From: Shewanella marisflavi
GTDB lineage: Bacteria; Pseudomonadota; Gammaproteobacteria; Enterobacterales; Shewanellaceae
Direction: 5' to 3'
NCBI RefSeq assembly: GCF_023283925.1
Contig: NZ_JAKIKX010000010.1
Coordinates: forward strand, 1 to 64,000
DNA length: 64,000 bases
Notes under the pieces: generated by a model
The model's database searches: none
What the model was told of the DNA's origin: nothing
What the model saw: the letters and a program-made list of their open reading frames with translations, nothing else
Translations under genes and position numbers: made by a program
In this document: positions 10,787-20,699 of the stretch, one piece after another
How the letters are laid out: each line of letters opens with the position of its first letter
How positions within the stretch are numbered: the first letter of the stretch is position 1

Positions 10787-12709
10787 ATGACACTGTTTCG
10801 ACAGATATACTCACTGCTTTTTGGCCTGTTTTTGGTCGTTGTCATCAGCTTGGCTTATGTGCAATTTACCGAGACACAAAGCTTTTTAACCAAGCAGATG
10901 GAGTCTGATCTCAATAACACCAGCCATAGCCTGGGGATCATGCTGGTTCCTGATCTCGAAGCGGGTGACATAGTCGGCGCCGAGACGCTGATCAACGTGA
11001 TTTTTGAAGGCGGCTACTATCAACAGGTCAAATTGACCTGGCTGGTCGATGGCAAACAGCAGGTATGGGAAAACGATCTGAAAATCGAAGGTGTGCCTCA
11101 ATGGTTTATCGATTTGGGATTCTTCGAGACCATCAAGCGTGAAAGCACCATCACCTCAGGTTGGATCCAGTTAGCCAAGCTAGAGATCACCGCTCATCCG
11201 GGCTTTGGCTATAACGAACTGTGGCGCACCCTAACCAACGCCATCATAGTTATCTCCATTCTGTTTTTGCTTGCCATCATGCTGGCACGTTTCGGCCTCA
11301 CCTGGATACTACGCCCACTGCATGAGATCGCCGAGCACGCCTCTGAGATCGCTCAGCGCAAGTTTGGCCCAGATATGGCTATCCCCAAGACATCAGAGCT
11401 CAAGTCTGTGGTCCAAGCCTTCAATAGCATGTCTCATCAGCTCAAGCAGATCTTTAGTTCACTGGATGAAGAGGTAACCGAGTTACGTAAAAAGAACTTG
11501 GTCGATCAGGTCTCTAAACTCCCTAATCGTCAGTATATGATGGGGCGCCTCAACAGCTGGCTCAGCGAACCCAACAACGGTTCCTTGATGATGGCCAAGT
11601 TCGACTGGTTAGAAGAGGTACACAGTAAGTATGGTTACCAGGTACGTGACGAAACCATACGTCTACTATCAGAAAAGATGCAAGCGCAACTCGACGATGT
11701 CGCTCCCTCTGTCATTGCGCGTATTGCCGCCTATGAATTTGCCTTTTTGATCACCAGTGCCGAGCAGGAACAGAGCAGCAAATACCTGCACACCCTGATC
11801 AGAACCGTCAATCAGGAGATCTCAAAGGCTGGCTGTAAACCTAATGAGCAATTTGCCATAGGTATCGCCCAGCGCACCGATCACATGACGGTATCAGACA
11901 TCCTGGCGCAGACGGATAACGCCCTGCAAAAGGCAATTGCCGAGAATAAGGTGTTCCACTGGTTTGAGAGCAACGAGAAACAGCTCTACACCCGTGAGCA
12001 GTGGCGTGAGCACCTGAGCAAAGCTATCACTGGCAAGAACTTCCAATTCAAGTGGCAGCCTGTCTACCTCAGTGGTAAGGAAGAGGTGGTACAGCGTGAA
12101 CTCTATTGCCAATTAACGATTGGGGACAAGGAGATACACGCCGGGCAATTTATGCCTTATGTGGAGCTGCTCTCTTTAGGCTCCCTGCTAGACAGATGCC
12201 TGATAGAGACCATAGTCGATAACGGCCTGCTGGAGCGTCACTATGAACCTGTGGCCATCAACCTGACCTTTAACAGCCTCAGCGATACCAACTTCCACCA
12301 ATGGCTGAATAAGTTCCTGCGTAATACCCCTCTGGCGCAACGTATCGTGTTTGATATCCCTGAGGCCGGTGTCTACAGTGATCCCGACGCTTGTCAGGCA
12401 CTGTGTAACATCATTCGTGATAACGGCGCTCATTTTGGTATCGACCATTTCGGTCGTCAGTTTGGTTCTATGTCTTACCTGCAAAGTTTAAGGCCAAGCT
12501 ACGTCAAGCTGGATCAATCCTTTGCCTATTATGATGAGAACGAGCACAACAGCGAGCTGTGCCGCGCCTTGGTCAACGTTGCCAGAGGCCTTGAGATCCA
12601 AATCATTGTCACAGGCATTCAGGAGCAGCCTCAGCTAGCGCGCTTCGAGCCGCTGAAGACCAATGCCTACATGGGATATATCTATCCGCCCACTCGCGTA
12701 GAGCTATAA
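10787..12709 (+). CDS. bpfD: LapD/BpfD-type c-di-GMP receptor (HAMP + degenerate GGDEF + degenerate EAL)
   Basis: Inner-membrane receptor that binds cytoplasmic c-di-GMP and holds the LapG protease at its periplasmic domain. The architecture is TM1 (7-28), a LapD/MoxY-type periplasmic domain, TM2 (about 149-172), a HAMP segment, then GGDEF and EAL domains. Both catalytic motifs are ruined: AAYEF at 314-318 replaces GGDEF, and ELY at 438-440 replaces EAL. This is what a non-enzymatic receptor needs. It is the last gene of the locus and is followed by a terminator. 640 residues is the usual length. Confidence 0.93.
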   Translation: MTLFRQIYSLLFGLFLVVVISLAYVQFTETQSFLTKQMESDLNNTSHSLGIMLVPDLEAGDIVGAETLINVIFEGGYYQQVKLTWLVDGKQQVWENDLKIEGVPQWFIDLGFFETIKRESTITSGWIQLAKLEITAHPGFGYNELWRTLTNAIIVISILFLLAIMLARFGLTWILRPLHEIAEHASEIAQRKFGPDMAIPKTSELKSVVQAFNSMSHQLKQIFSSLDEEVTELRKKNLVDQVSKLPNRQYMMGRLNSWLSEPNNGSLMMAKFDWLEEVHSKYGYQVRDETIRLLSEKMQAQLDDVAPSVIARIAAYEFAFLITSAEQEQSSKYLHTLIRTVNQEISKAGCKPNEQFAIGIAQRTDHMTVSDILAQTDNALQKAIAENKVFHWFESNEKQLYTREQWREHLSKAITGKNFQFKWQPVYLSGKEEVVQRELYCQLTIGDKEIHAGQFMPYVELLSLGSLLDRCLIETIVDNGLLERHYEPVAINLTFNSLSDTNFHQWLNKFLRNTPLAQRIVFDIPEAGVYSDPDACQALCNIIRDNGAHFGIDHFGRQFGSMSYLQSLRPSYVKLDQSFAYYDENEHNSELCRALVNVARGLEIQIIVTGIQEQPQLARFEPLKTNAYMGYIYPPTRVEL

Positions 12710-12717
12710 AACAAAAG

Positions 12718-12738
12718 AGCCGCTTCATGCGGCTTTTT
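12718..12738 (+). terminator. Terminator of the adhesin secretion/control operon
   Basis: AGCCGC and GCGGCT form a short GC-rich stem with a 5-base loop, directly followed by seven T. It lies just past the bpfD stop. Confidence 0.85.
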
Positions 12739-12774
12739 TTATAACTAAGATAGAAGCATCATTTTGATTTAGAT

Positions 12775-12806
12775 AAAAAAAAGCCCTTCGATTACTCGAA
12801 GGGCTT
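12775..12806 (-). terminator. Terminator of the minus-strand tRNA operon
   Basis: A 10-bp perfect stem (AAGCCCTTCG with CGAAGGGCTT) has eight A on its left side, i.e. a U run on the minus-strand transcript, 10 bases past the last tRNA-Pro. Confidence 0.85.
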
Positions 12807-12815
12807 CTCCAAAAG

Positions 12816-12892
<77 letters not shown>

Positions 12893-12945
12893 AAAATCTT
12901 TTTGTACTCAATACCGACTCTAATAAGAATCACTATTTTTGAAAG

Positions 12946-13022
<77 letters not shown>

Positions 13023-13120
13023 AAACAATGGATATTTTACGAGGTGCCGCCTCTGCTTCACGTTTACTAAATGGCCTAACGGCTACCTGAGTGACTCGTG
13101 AAGTCTACTGCAAGAAGAAG

Positions 13121-13197
13121 TGGGGTGACTGATGGGACTTGAACCCACGACAACCGGAATCACAATCCGGGGCTCTACCAACTGAGCTACAATCACC
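13121..13197 (-). tRNA. tRNA-His (anticodon GTG)
   Basis: Cloverleaf on the minus strand. The acceptor stem GTGATTG/CAGTCAC has the extra 5' G (position -1) opposite the discriminator C that marks tRNA-His. The anticodon loop TTGTGAT gives GTG. CCA is encoded. Confidence 0.97.
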
Positions 13198-13240
13198 ACT
13201 GATATTGACTTCTTTACACTAACTTGGCTTCTTATCCAAC

Positions 13241-13317
13241 TGGTGCACCCAGAAGGATTCGAACCCTCGGCCTCACCCTCCGGAGGGGTGCGCTCTATCC
13301 AGCTGAGCTATGGGTGC
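13241..13317 (-). tRNA. tRNA-Arg (anticodon CCG)
   Basis: A 77-base cloverleaf on the minus strand with acceptor stem GCACCCA/TGGGTGC, anticodon loop CTCCGGA (CCG) and encoded CCA. It is the first gene of the operon. The order Arg-His-(Leu)-Pro of enterobacterial argX-hisR-leuT-proM is recalled here, but without the Leu gene. Confidence 0.97.
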
Positions 13318-13337
13318 CTGCCTTGTTAGCGCCGCAT

Positions 13338-13366
13338 ATAGTATGGATTATTTTACTGCACGTCTA
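13338..13366 (-). promoter_or_regulatory. Probable sigma-70 promoter of the tRNA operon
   Basis: Read on the minus strand: -35 TAGACG, 17-base spacer, -10 TACTAT, then a GC-rich discriminator GCGGCGC before the start point. A GC-rich discriminator is typical of stringently controlled stable-RNA promoters. It lies 20 bases upstream of tRNA-Arg. Confidence 0.6.
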
Positions 13367-13535
13367 TAGCAAACACGCTTTTTTTTACGCGTTTGCTCAA
13401 GTTTTAGCATATTTGAAGCGTTATTAAGCTGACAACGTCAAAATAATGACTTGGTGATGGTGTTTTTTTATGCTATTTATAACCATTACCCCAGATCGTA
13501 GCGAAAAATTATAACTACTTGTGATTGGCGGAACC

Positions 13536-16181
13536 ATGTTTAGGGATAAAACAGACCAGCATTCACTTCATGAAGTTGGCCGTTTATACAAAAGGATATC
13601 TCGCTTAAAGAGCCTGGCTCGGAAGTACAAGCGATCTGAGATCATCCAGAATACCTTATTGGATATTTCCAACTTGGCTGCTCGCGTAGAGCGCGCCGAA
13701 GACTTTTACGCTGGCATTCAAACCAATCTCAACAAACTCCTCCCCGCCGACAACTTTTTTATCGCTATCGCCAACCGTGACACCAACAAGTTAGCGGTGC
13801 CCTTCTTTGTCGATGAAAAAGATCAACATCCCAGCCAGCTATATCCCAGCGAAGAGTTATCAGCCACGCTCAATAGCGGTCTTACTGGCTATGTAATGCG
13901 CACTCAAGTGCCGCTGCTGTGTGATGATGACAAATTTGAACAACTGCTGGCCGCTGAAGAAATTGTCAGCCGTGGTTCAAGCTGCCACCAATGGTTAGGG
14001 GTACCGATTTTCAGTAGCGATCAGACCATAGGAGTGATCGCCGTACAGAGTTATGATCCCAATATCAGTTATGGGGAGATCGAGGTCGAGTTGATGACCT
14101 TTATCAGTCAACATATCTCTGGTGTTATTGAGCGGGTTCAATATCAACATAATCTCGAAGCAGCAATTGAGCACAGAACTAAAGAGCTCAGTGTTGCCTA
14201 TGATAAGCTCAAACAGGAAGTCACCGAGCGACGCCGCGCAGAGAGCCTGCAAAAGTCATTGTTTGAGATCGCCGAGCTGTCAAACTCGACCATGGATCAC
14301 AACACTTTCTATAGTGAACTGCATCGGGTGCTCAGCCATCTATTGCCAGCCAACAACTGTTATATTGCTCTGTTGGAAGATAATGGCCGCGAATTACATT
14401 TTCCTTTTTACGTCTCTCAGCTAAATGTTGGCTCACCGCAAAAGCGCCCTCTTGCAGATGGACTGACCGAATTCATTCTAAAGCATAAACGTCCTCTGTT
14501 ACTCGATGGCAATGATATCAAGGCCCTGATCAATGCGGGGCAGCTCTATGCTAAAGCGCCAGAGCTTAACAATGCCGAAACGATACATCATTGGATAGGC
14601 GTGCCCCTGTTCATTCAGGGAATCGTGAAGGGAGCGCTGACCATCTACAGCTTTACCCCCTCACAAACCTATCAAGAGAAAGATCTGGATCTGCTCACCT
14701 TCGTGTCGCAACACATAGCGGCGGCGATCGAGCGTAAATTATCGGCCGAGTCCCTAAAGCAAAGTTACGAACAACTCGAAGAGAAAGTCGCGCAGCGTAC
14801 CCGCGCCTTAGCCATGCTCAACCAAGATCTGGAAAAAGAGATCGCCCAGCGCCGTAAGGTAGAAAGGCAGCTGGTACATGATGCCAATCACGATACCCTC
14901 ACAGGACTTCCCAATCGCGCCATGTTCATGGAGCGATTGGCACAGGCGGTCAAACATGTCAGACGCCACGCTAGAGACAGGTTTGCCCTGTTGTTTATCG
15001 ATCTCGACCGCTTTAAGCTGATCAACGATACTCTGGGGCATCTGCAAGGCGACCGCTTCCTCATTGAGACCGCCCGCCGTCTCAACCTCTGTATCCGCAG
15101 CAACGACACCTTAGGCCGGATTGGCGGTGACGAGTTTGTCATTCTCCTCGATAGTATCAACAGCAATAGTGACGCCATCGAAGTCGCCGAGCGCATTCTG
15201 GGAGAACTGAGCGAGCCTTACCAATTGTCTAACCAGAACTTTACCTCTGGCGCCAGTATAGGTATCGCGTTTAGTGGCCAAAGCAGTGGCGACACCAGCG
15301 AGTCCTTGCTTAAGGATGCCGACGCTGCCATGTACCAGGCAAAGTCCAATGGCAAAGGCTGCTTTGTAGTCTTCGACAACAGCACGACCCATCAACAAAG
15401 CCATGACGTCACATTAGAAATCGAACTAAGAGAAGCGATTGCCAAACAGGACTTGGCGCTACAGTACTTTCCTGTCATGACCTTGGCAGAGCAAGAGATT
15501 ATTGCCTTGGAGCCCAGACTATACTGGCAGCACGAACAATTGGGGAAAATAAAGCAAGATCAGCTCAATAATATTGCCGAGCACTGCAATCTGACCAAGG
15601 AGTTAGATCTCTACCTGTTTGATCAGCTTAATGTCGATTACCCCAAACTAATGCTGCAACTCAGTGGCGATGTGCAGCTGCACATCAAGATCGCCAGCCA
15701 GCACCTCAAACATAAACATGCGGTGCGCAAACTCAAAAATCGCATTAAACAAAGTTACTTTAACGCCTCCGCCATCTGGCTCTTCTTTAGTGAAAAGGCG
15801 TTTGTTGAAGACAGTGACAGCCACATACAGGCCTTTGACATCCTAGATAAGCAGGCGATAAAGCTAGGTCTGTGTGCCTATGGCAGCGCTCATACCGCGC
15901 TAAATAGCCTTAGCTTCCTGCCCTTGAGTGGTCTCAAGCTAGATCCCAGCTATATCACCCACCTCAATAATCCACAGCAAAAGAAACTGCTAAAAGCCCA
16001 TCAGCTAACGGCTTCGGCGCTAGAACTGACGCTATTTGTAGAAGGCGTCAAAACCGATCTGCACAGGCAGCAGCTGGTCAGCCTCGGCTTTGATCAGGGG
16101 CAAGGGCAAGCACTGGGCGAGTCTATCGATCCCAGCACCCTACCAGAACAGCAAACGCAAAGCGGCTGCATCTCCGCCTAA
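13536..16181 (+). CDS. GAF-GAF-GGDEF-EAL protein: likely diguanylate cyclase with dead EAL domain
   Basis: Cytoplasmic signalling protein of about 881 residues with no membrane helix. Order: N-terminal basic/coiled segment, GAF 1 (about 55-195), coiled coil, GAF 2 (about 240-390), coiled coil, GGDEF, EAL. The cyclase motif GGDEF is intact (530-534), and an RxxD inhibitory site (RSND) lies five residues before it. The EAL domain is degenerate: EAL is replaced by EPR, the DDFG-type metal motif reads CAYGS, and only the LKLDPSYI and VEGVKT remnants persist. I infer c-di-GMP synthesis gated by GAF ligands, with a structural EAL. The start could be ATG 13536 (GGCGGA just upstream) or GTG 13521. 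Confidence 0.85.
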   Translation: MFRDKTDQHSLHEVGRLYKRISRLKSLARKYKRSEIIQNTLLDISNLAARVERAEDFYAGIQTNLNKLLPADNFFIAIANRDTNKLAVPFFVDEKDQHPSQLYPSEELSATLNSGLTGYVMRTQVPLLCDDDKFEQLLAAEEIVSRGSSCHQWLGVPIFSSDQTIGVIAVQSYDPNISYGEIEVELMTFISQHISGVIERVQYQHNLEAAIEHRTKELSVAYDKLKQEVTERRRAESLQKSLFEIAELSNSTMDHNTFYSELHRVLSHLLPANNCYIALLEDNGRELHFPFYVSQLNVGSPQKRPLADGLTEFILKHKRPLLLDGNDIKALINAGQLYAKAPELNNAETIHHWIGVPLFIQGIVKGALTIYSFTPSQTYQEKDLDLLTFVSQHIAAAIERKLSAESLKQSYEQLEEKVAQRTRALAMLNQDLEKEIAQRRKVERQLVHDANHDTLTGLPNRAMFMERLAQAVKHVRRHARDRFALLFIDLDRFKLINDTLGHLQGDRFLIETARRLNLCIRSNDTLGRIGGDEFVILLDSINSNSDAIEVAERILGELSEPYQLSNQNFTSGASIGIAFSGQSSGDTSESLLKDADAAMYQAKSNGKGCFVVFDNSTTHQQSHDVTLEIELREAIAKQDLALQYFPVMTLAEQEIIALEPRLYWQHEQLGKIKQDQLNNIAEHCNLTKELDLYLFDQLNVDYPKLMLQLSGDVQLHIKIASQHLKHKHAVRKLKNRIKQSYFNASAIWLFFSEKAFVEDSDSHIQAFDILDKQAIKLGLCAYGSAHTALNSLSFLPLSGLKLDPSYITHLNNPQQKKLLKAHQLTASALELTLFVEGVKTDLHRQQLVSLGFDQGQGQALGESIDPSTLPEQQTQSGCISA

Positions 16182-16220
16182 GCGATAGCGCCAGCTTGAT
16201 TGCTTATCCATAGTGAACCG

Positions 16221-18233
16221 TTATTTTTTCAACATATCCCGTATGTTGGCAATATTGGCACGGCCAGATTGCACTCTTTGCTGCTCGGACTGTGGTGGTT
16301 TGCGGTTTTCCCAGATAAGATCATCCTGGGGCAATTCCATCAAGAAACGGCTCGGCTCACAACGCATCACCTCACCAAACTGCCGGCGCTCACGGCAGAT
16401 CATAAACCATAGCTCCTTCTGAGCGCGGGTTATCCCCACATAGGCAAGGCGGCGCTCCTCCTCGACATTGTCTTCATCTATGCTGGTTTGATGGGGCAAG
16501 ATGCGCTCCTCCACCCCAACCATGAAGACATAGGGAAACTCCAAGCCTTTAGAAGCATGTAGCGTCATCAGCTGTACCTGATCTCCGGCTTCATCTTCAC
16601 TGTTACGCTCCATCATGTCTCTGAGCGTAAGCCGAGTCACCACCTCTGGCAGGGTCATCCCTTCATCCAGCTCATCGCCTTCAAGCATCTCGGTTACCCA
16701 GCGATAGAGCTCGGAGATATTTTTCATCCGCATCTCGGCGGCCTTGGCACTGGTACTGGTTTCGTACAGGTAATCTTCGTAATTAATGTTACGAATCAGG
16801 TGTTTTACCGCTTCTACCGGTTCACCCCGGTTCGCAGCCTCACCGGTGTCGACAATAAACTTACCAAACTCATACAGGGCCGACATGGCCGCCGGCGGCA
16901 GATGATGATTCAACTCCGCCTGAAAAATCGCCTCAAACATGGAGATATGTTTCTCGTTGGCGTAATTGCCCAGACGCTCTAGTGTTGCCGGTCCTATACC
17001 GCGCTTTGGCAAGTTAACCACTCGCAAAAAGGCGTTGTCATCGTCCGGATTCACCACCAGACGCAGGTAGGCCATGATATCTTTAATCTCGGCGCGGCCG
17101 AAAAACGAGGTGCCACCACTTAACTTATAGGGAATACGGTTGGTCATCAGGGCACGCTCAAGCAAGCGTGATTGATGGTTACCTCGATACAAGATGGCAT
17201 AGTCGCCATACTGGGTCTTGCCAACAAACTTGTGGCGAATCATCTCGGCCACCACACGCTCGGCCTCCTGCTCCTCATTAGCGGCAATCAATACCCGCAG
17301 CGGCTCGCCGTAGGCCAACTCACTAAACAGTGACTTGTCGTAAACGTGGGGGTTGTTGGCAATCAGTATGTTGGCCGCTCGCAAAATACGCTGGCTGGAG
17401 CGATAGTTCTGTTCAAGCTTAATCAGCTTAAGCCTGGGAAAGTCCTTCCCCAAGAGTACCAGGTTTTGCGGCTTAGCCCCACGCCAAGAGTAGATAGATT
17501 GGTCGTCATCTCCCACCACGGTAAAGCGAGCGCGTTCCCCCACCAGCAACTTCACCAGCTCATACTGACTGGTGTTGGTATCTTGATACTCATCCACCAA
17601 GAGGTACTGGATCCGTTTCTGCCAACGTTCGCGCACCTCTTGATTGTGTCTCAGTAGCAAAGTCGGCAATAAGATTAGATCGTCGAAATCCAGCGCATTA
17701 TATGCCTTCATGTGCTGAGCATAACGCTGATAAAGCAGGGCAAACAGCTGAGATTGCTCATCTTTGGCCGTCTTGCGGGCACGCTCAGGGATCACCAGAT
17801 CCCCTTTCCAATTGGAAATAGCCGTCATCAGCATGCGCAGCAGATCCTTGTCGCCATCGAACTCCTTTTCAGTAAGTTCTTTCAGCAGCGCCAGGGTGTC
17901 TTGGTCATCAAATAAAGAGAAACCAGGCTTAAGGCCGACCACCTTATACTCTCGCTTGATGATCTCCAGCCCCAAGGTGTGAAAGGTCGAGATCCACAAG
18001 CCTCTGGCCTCCTTGCGCCCCATCGACTGGGCCACACGCTCCTTCATCTCCCGCGCCGCCTTGTTGGTGAAGGTCACCGCCGCAATATTGCGCGCCTGAT
18101 AACCGCACTTCTGTACCAGATAAGCGATTTTATTGATGATCACACGCGTCTTACCACTCCCTGCGCCAGCAAGCACCAGACAGGGACCAGAAACATAGTG
18201 AACAGCATCATTTTGACCGGGATTGAGCTTCAT
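16221..18233 (-). CDS. rep: ATP-dependent DNA helicase Rep
   Basis: Superfamily 1 3'-5' helicase that helps forks through protein blocks and restarts replication. It begins [11 protein letters not shown], the conserved Rep start, so I chose ATG at 18233 over a TTG at 18254. Walker A AGAGSGKT is at 22-29, motif II is VDEYQDT, motif III is [13 protein letters not shown], and the C-terminal motifs [16 protein letters not shown] and YVGITRA are all present. The 670-residue length matches Rep (about 673), which is shorter than UvrD. The C-terminal sequence is short and basic. Confidence 0.95.
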   Translation of the reverse strand: MKLNPGQNDAVHYVSGPCLVLAGAGSGKTRVIINKIAYLVQKCGYQARNIAAVTFTNKAAREMKERVAQSMGRKEARGLWISTFHTLGLEIIKREYKVVGLKPGFSLFDDQDTLALLKELTEKEFDGDKDLLRMLMTAISNWKGDLVIPERARKTAKDEQSQLFALLYQRYAQHMKAYNALDFDDLILLPTLLLRHNQEVRERWQKRIQYLLVDEYQDTNTSQYELVKLLVGERARFTVVGDDDQSIYSWRGAKPQNLVLLGKDFPRLKLIKLEQNYRSSQRILRAANILIANNPHVYDKSLFSELAYGEPLRVLIAANEEQEAERVVAEMIRHKFVGKTQYGDYAILYRGNHQSRLLERALMTNRIPYKLSGGTSFFGRAEIKDIMAYLRLVVNPDDDNAFLRVVNLPKRGIGPATLERLGNYANEKHISMFEAIFQAELNHHLPPAAMSALYEFGKFIVDTGEAANRGEPVEAVKHLIRNINYEDYLYETSTSAKAAEMRMKNISELYRWVTEMLEGDELDEGMTLPEVVTRLTLRDMMERNSEDEAGDQVQLMTLHASKGLEFPYVFMVGVEERILPHQTSIDEDNVEEERRLAYVGITRAQKELWFMICRERRQFGEVMRCEPSRFLMELPQDDLIWENRKPPQSEQQRVQSGRANIANIRDMLKK

Positions 18234-18446
18234 TGAACAAGAGTTACCAAACAAGAGAAATCATAAGATCGGCCAGGGATCATACCAGAATCTTTACCTG
18301 GGCTGAGACAAAATATTTATCCAAATACCGCCACCACTTCGAGAATCGCCTTTAACTGAGCCGGCAACACCAAGTAATCCCAACAAGCATTGCTAGCTCA
18401 AGGGCAGATCGACATTACATAAGAATGTGCGTCGCTAGGTTTTTAG

Positions 18447-18474
18447 TTGTCATCCTAGGCGGCTTAGGTACAAT
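18447..18474 (+). promoter_or_regulatory. Probable sigma-70 promoter of ubiK
   Basis: TTGTCA, a 16-base spacer, then TACAAT; 40 bases before the ubiK ATG. Five of six consensus bases are met in each box. Confidence 0.6.
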
Positions 18475-18514
18475 TCGAGCATATGCATTAGATGGCCAAT
18501 GGCGGACAACAAAG

Positions 18515-18775
18515 ATGATTAATCCCAAGAAGATCGAAGAAGTAGCTAAGCAACTTAGCGATAACCTCCCCAGCGGGCTTAAGCAGTTCGCCGGTGAGTT
18601 TGAAGAGAAGAGCAAGCAAATACTGCAAAATCAGTTGATGAAGCTAGATCTCGTCTCTCGCGAAGAGTTTGATGTGCAGCAGCATGTCCTGCTAAAAACC
18701 CGAGAGAAACTGGAAGCTCTGCAGGCACAAGTCGACGCGCTGGAAGCCAGACTCAGACAGCAAGACGAAGTGTAA
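18515..18775 (+). CDS. ubiK: UbiK, ubiquinone biosynthesis accessory factor (YqiC/BMFP family)
   Basis: Small protein of 86 residues that assists ubiquinone synthesis with UbiJ. It starts MINPKKIEEVAKQL, then a short amphipathic region, and its C-terminal half is a strong coiled coil (KTREKLEALQAQVDALEARL), the BMFP/YqiC signature. An in-frame start at 18425 would add 30 residues that overlap the promoter and is rejected. It is a single-gene unit with its own terminator. Confidence 0.9.
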   Translation: MINPKKIEEVAKQLSDNLPSGLKQFAGEFEEKSKQILQNQLMKLDLVSREEFDVQQHVLLKTREKLEALQAQVDALEARLRQQDEV

Positions 18776-19198
18776 CCCTTGGGCCTCAGCCTAAACAGCC
18801 CCTTTAAAAGAGCGCGAGACGCTCTTTTTTATTGACCTTATTTGACCACAAGTGCTCATCACTCCGCCCGCCTCTATAGACGAGCTTAAGATTTAATGGC
18901 GGTACTCCCCCTGAACGGTGATTCAAGGGGGATTTTCATGTTAACTCGCTTACCTAACTCTGGTGAGTGCGCTGACGCCCTTTTATCTACAACGATTATT
19001 TTTGTAAAAGTAGATTAGCCCAGGCAGTACTTATTATGCTATCCGCCGCAACCCCACTGCTTTCAAACTCAGCCTATATTGCCAGTATCGTCGCCAACGA
19101 AGCATGCTGCTTGGCTCTCGCTTAATCACACTCACAGATACTAGCCTAGCCCAACACCCTGCTTATAGGTTAGCCTTATGCTTTTGAGGGGGAAATTG
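18776..19198 (+). other. Intergenic region: ubiK terminator and an unassigned inverted repeat
   Basis: No gene is seen. At 18807-18830 a terminator (AAAGAGCG/CGCTCTTT plus T run) closes ubiK. At about 18908-18934 an imperfect inverted repeat (CCCCCTGAA ... TTCAAGGGGG) is followed by only a few T; its role is unknown. The last 15 bases carry the strong ribosome site of the next gene. Confidence 0.5.
18807..18830 (+). terminator. Terminator after ubiK
   Basis: An 8-bp stem AAAGAGCG/CGCTCTTT with a 5-base loop, merging into six T. Confidence 0.85.
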
Positions 19199-19933
19199 AT
19201 GCCAAAGACTCCATTGTTCAAACTACTGCTTCTCTGGGGCGGTTTAACTTCGATTCCCGCCGCCGTTTACCTCAGCGGCCTGACAATGTTTCCTCTACTG
19301 GATCTCAGCTCTTTTAGGGCACAAGTAGCCTATGGTCTCACCAGTTCGGGGACGTCTCCCTATGGCATCTTGACCGTCTTAGCCTTGCTCCTGCTCTGCT
19401 TCTTACGCCTGCGTGGCCGATACTTCGCACCGCTGGTATTAAGCGTCTCTCTGGCCATGGGCCTTAGCTTAGGGCTAAATCATTTTCTAAAGCCTCACTT
19501 CGCTGAAGCCAGACCCAATGTGCAATTTCTGGCGGAAACCCAAGGCTTGCCTATAAAGCAGTTTTATCAAGCACCGAGCGACATACGGCGGGAGATCATG
19601 GCGCACAGCTTGGCGTCCTTACCTTCACAAGAGATGCAACTATCGGCCAATATTCGTCACCACTGGCAGCAAGAGGTAGGGTTTTCGTTTCCCTCTGGTC
19701 ACACTCTGTTCGCGGTGACATTGACCCTGGTTATTAGTTATTTTCTGCTGTTATCGCAACATGTTTTGCTACCGTCTCTGTTATGCTTATGGGCGATAGC
19801 AATGGGGTTTAGCCGTATGTTGCTCGGCATGCATTGGCCGCAAGATATCTTGGCCGCCACCTTACTCGGTGGCCTGATCGCCCTTACCTCCTTGCTGACC
19901 ATAGAAAGATGGCGCGCTATCAGGCAAAGCTAA
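19199..19933 (+). CDS. PAP2-family phosphatase, PgpB-like (lipid pyrophosphate/phosphatidylglycerophosphate phosphatase)
   Basis: Inner-membrane PAP2 enzyme of about 244 residues with several hydrophobic helices. The three PAP2 motifs are clear: KPHFAEARP (near 97), PSGH (near 164) and SRMLLGMHWPQD (near 204), which supply the catalytic His and Asp. In E. coli PgpB removes phosphate from phosphatidylglycerophosphate and undecaprenyl pyrophosphate, and a similar role is likely. The ATG at 19199 has GAGGGGG 6 bases upstream and is preferred over 19178. Confidence 0.85.
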   Translation: MPKTPLFKLLLLWGGLTSIPAAVYLSGLTMFPLLDLSSFRAQVAYGLTSSGTSPYGILTVLALLLLCFLRLRGRYFAPLVLSVSLAMGLSLGLNHFLKPHFAEARPNVQFLAETQGLPIKQFYQAPSDIRREIMAHSLASLPSQEMQLSANIRHHWQQEVGFSFPSGHTLFAVTLTLVISYFLLLSQHVLLPSLLCLWAIAMGFSRMLLGMHWPQDILAATLLGGLIALTSLLTIERWRAIRQS

Positions 19934-19958
19934 GGTTTCACTTTTTCCGGCAACCAAC

Positions 19959-20462
19959 ATGACAAAACTACAACTCGATAAGATAGATATTCAGATTCTA
20001 AAGCTATTGCAAACCCATGGACGCCTTGCCAATCAAGAGTTAGCCGCGAGTATAGGCCTGTCACCTTCACCCTGTTCTCGCCGAGTTAAGGCGATGGAAG
20101 AGGCTGGGATCATTTCCGGTTATGCGACCCTGGTCGATGCCAACCACTTCGATCTCACGCTAACCGCCTATGTTCAAGTCCGCCTGGAAAAACACACCCA
20201 AACGATTCTCGATGATTTTGAACAGGCAATAGATAGCTACGACGAAGTGCTCGAATGTGCCCTACTGACAGGTAGCGACGCCGATTACCAGTTAAAAGTA
20301 TTGGTCAAAAACATGGACACCTTTAAGCACTTTTTGCTGACGAAACTTACCAGCAGTCCACATATCGCCGGCATACGCTCAAGCTTCGTCCTTAAGCAGG
20401 TCAAAAACCGCACTGCCATCCCACTGCCCCAAATCGATAAGCAGATTGATGAGATAACTTGA
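19959..20462 (+). CDS. Lrp/AsnC-family transcriptional regulator
   Basis: 167 residues. It has an N-terminal winged HTH (LDKIDIQILKLLQTHGRLANQELA ... SPSPCSRRVK) and a C-terminal RAM/AsnC ligand-binding domain (VLECALLTGSDADYQLKV is the classic signature around residue 105). Such proteins sense amino acids and form octamers. It lies 26 bases after pgpB and 237 bases before a sodium-coupled transporter gene on the same strand, so it may control that transporter (inference). Confidence 0.92.
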   Translation: MTKLQLDKIDIQILKLLQTHGRLANQELAASIGLSPSPCSRRVKAMEEAGIISGYATLVDANHFDLTLTAYVQVRLEKHTQTILDDFEQAIDSYDEVLECALLTGSDADYQLKVLVKNMDTFKHFLLTKLTSSPHIAGIRSSFVLKQVKNRTAIPLPQIDKQIDEIT

Positions 20463-20649
20463 TAGATTGCACAATATTTCATTTATTTTGCCGCGCAATC
20501 CTATCGCGTCTGCCTGACTCACAGCCCAAGCTATGCAATAAATGCCTAACTAAAGCCATTTAACGGAAATTTATTGCTTAGTTTTAAAATTGGTTGAAAT
20601 AGTTTCAAGCCAGGCCTTGGCCTTACGCCATTTATCGCCCTTGACCCAC

Positions 20650-20655
20650 TATAAT
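20650..20655 (+). promoter_or_regulatory. Consensus -10 box before the NSS transporter gene
   Basis: A perfect TATAAT sits 45 bases before the start codon. No good -35 is visible at 16-18 bases, so the promoter may need an activator such as the adjacent Lrp-type protein. Confidence 0.4.
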
Positions 20656-20699
20656 AAAGGACTATGATGCGCCCTCTTTAGCACAGAGGTGAGGTACAG

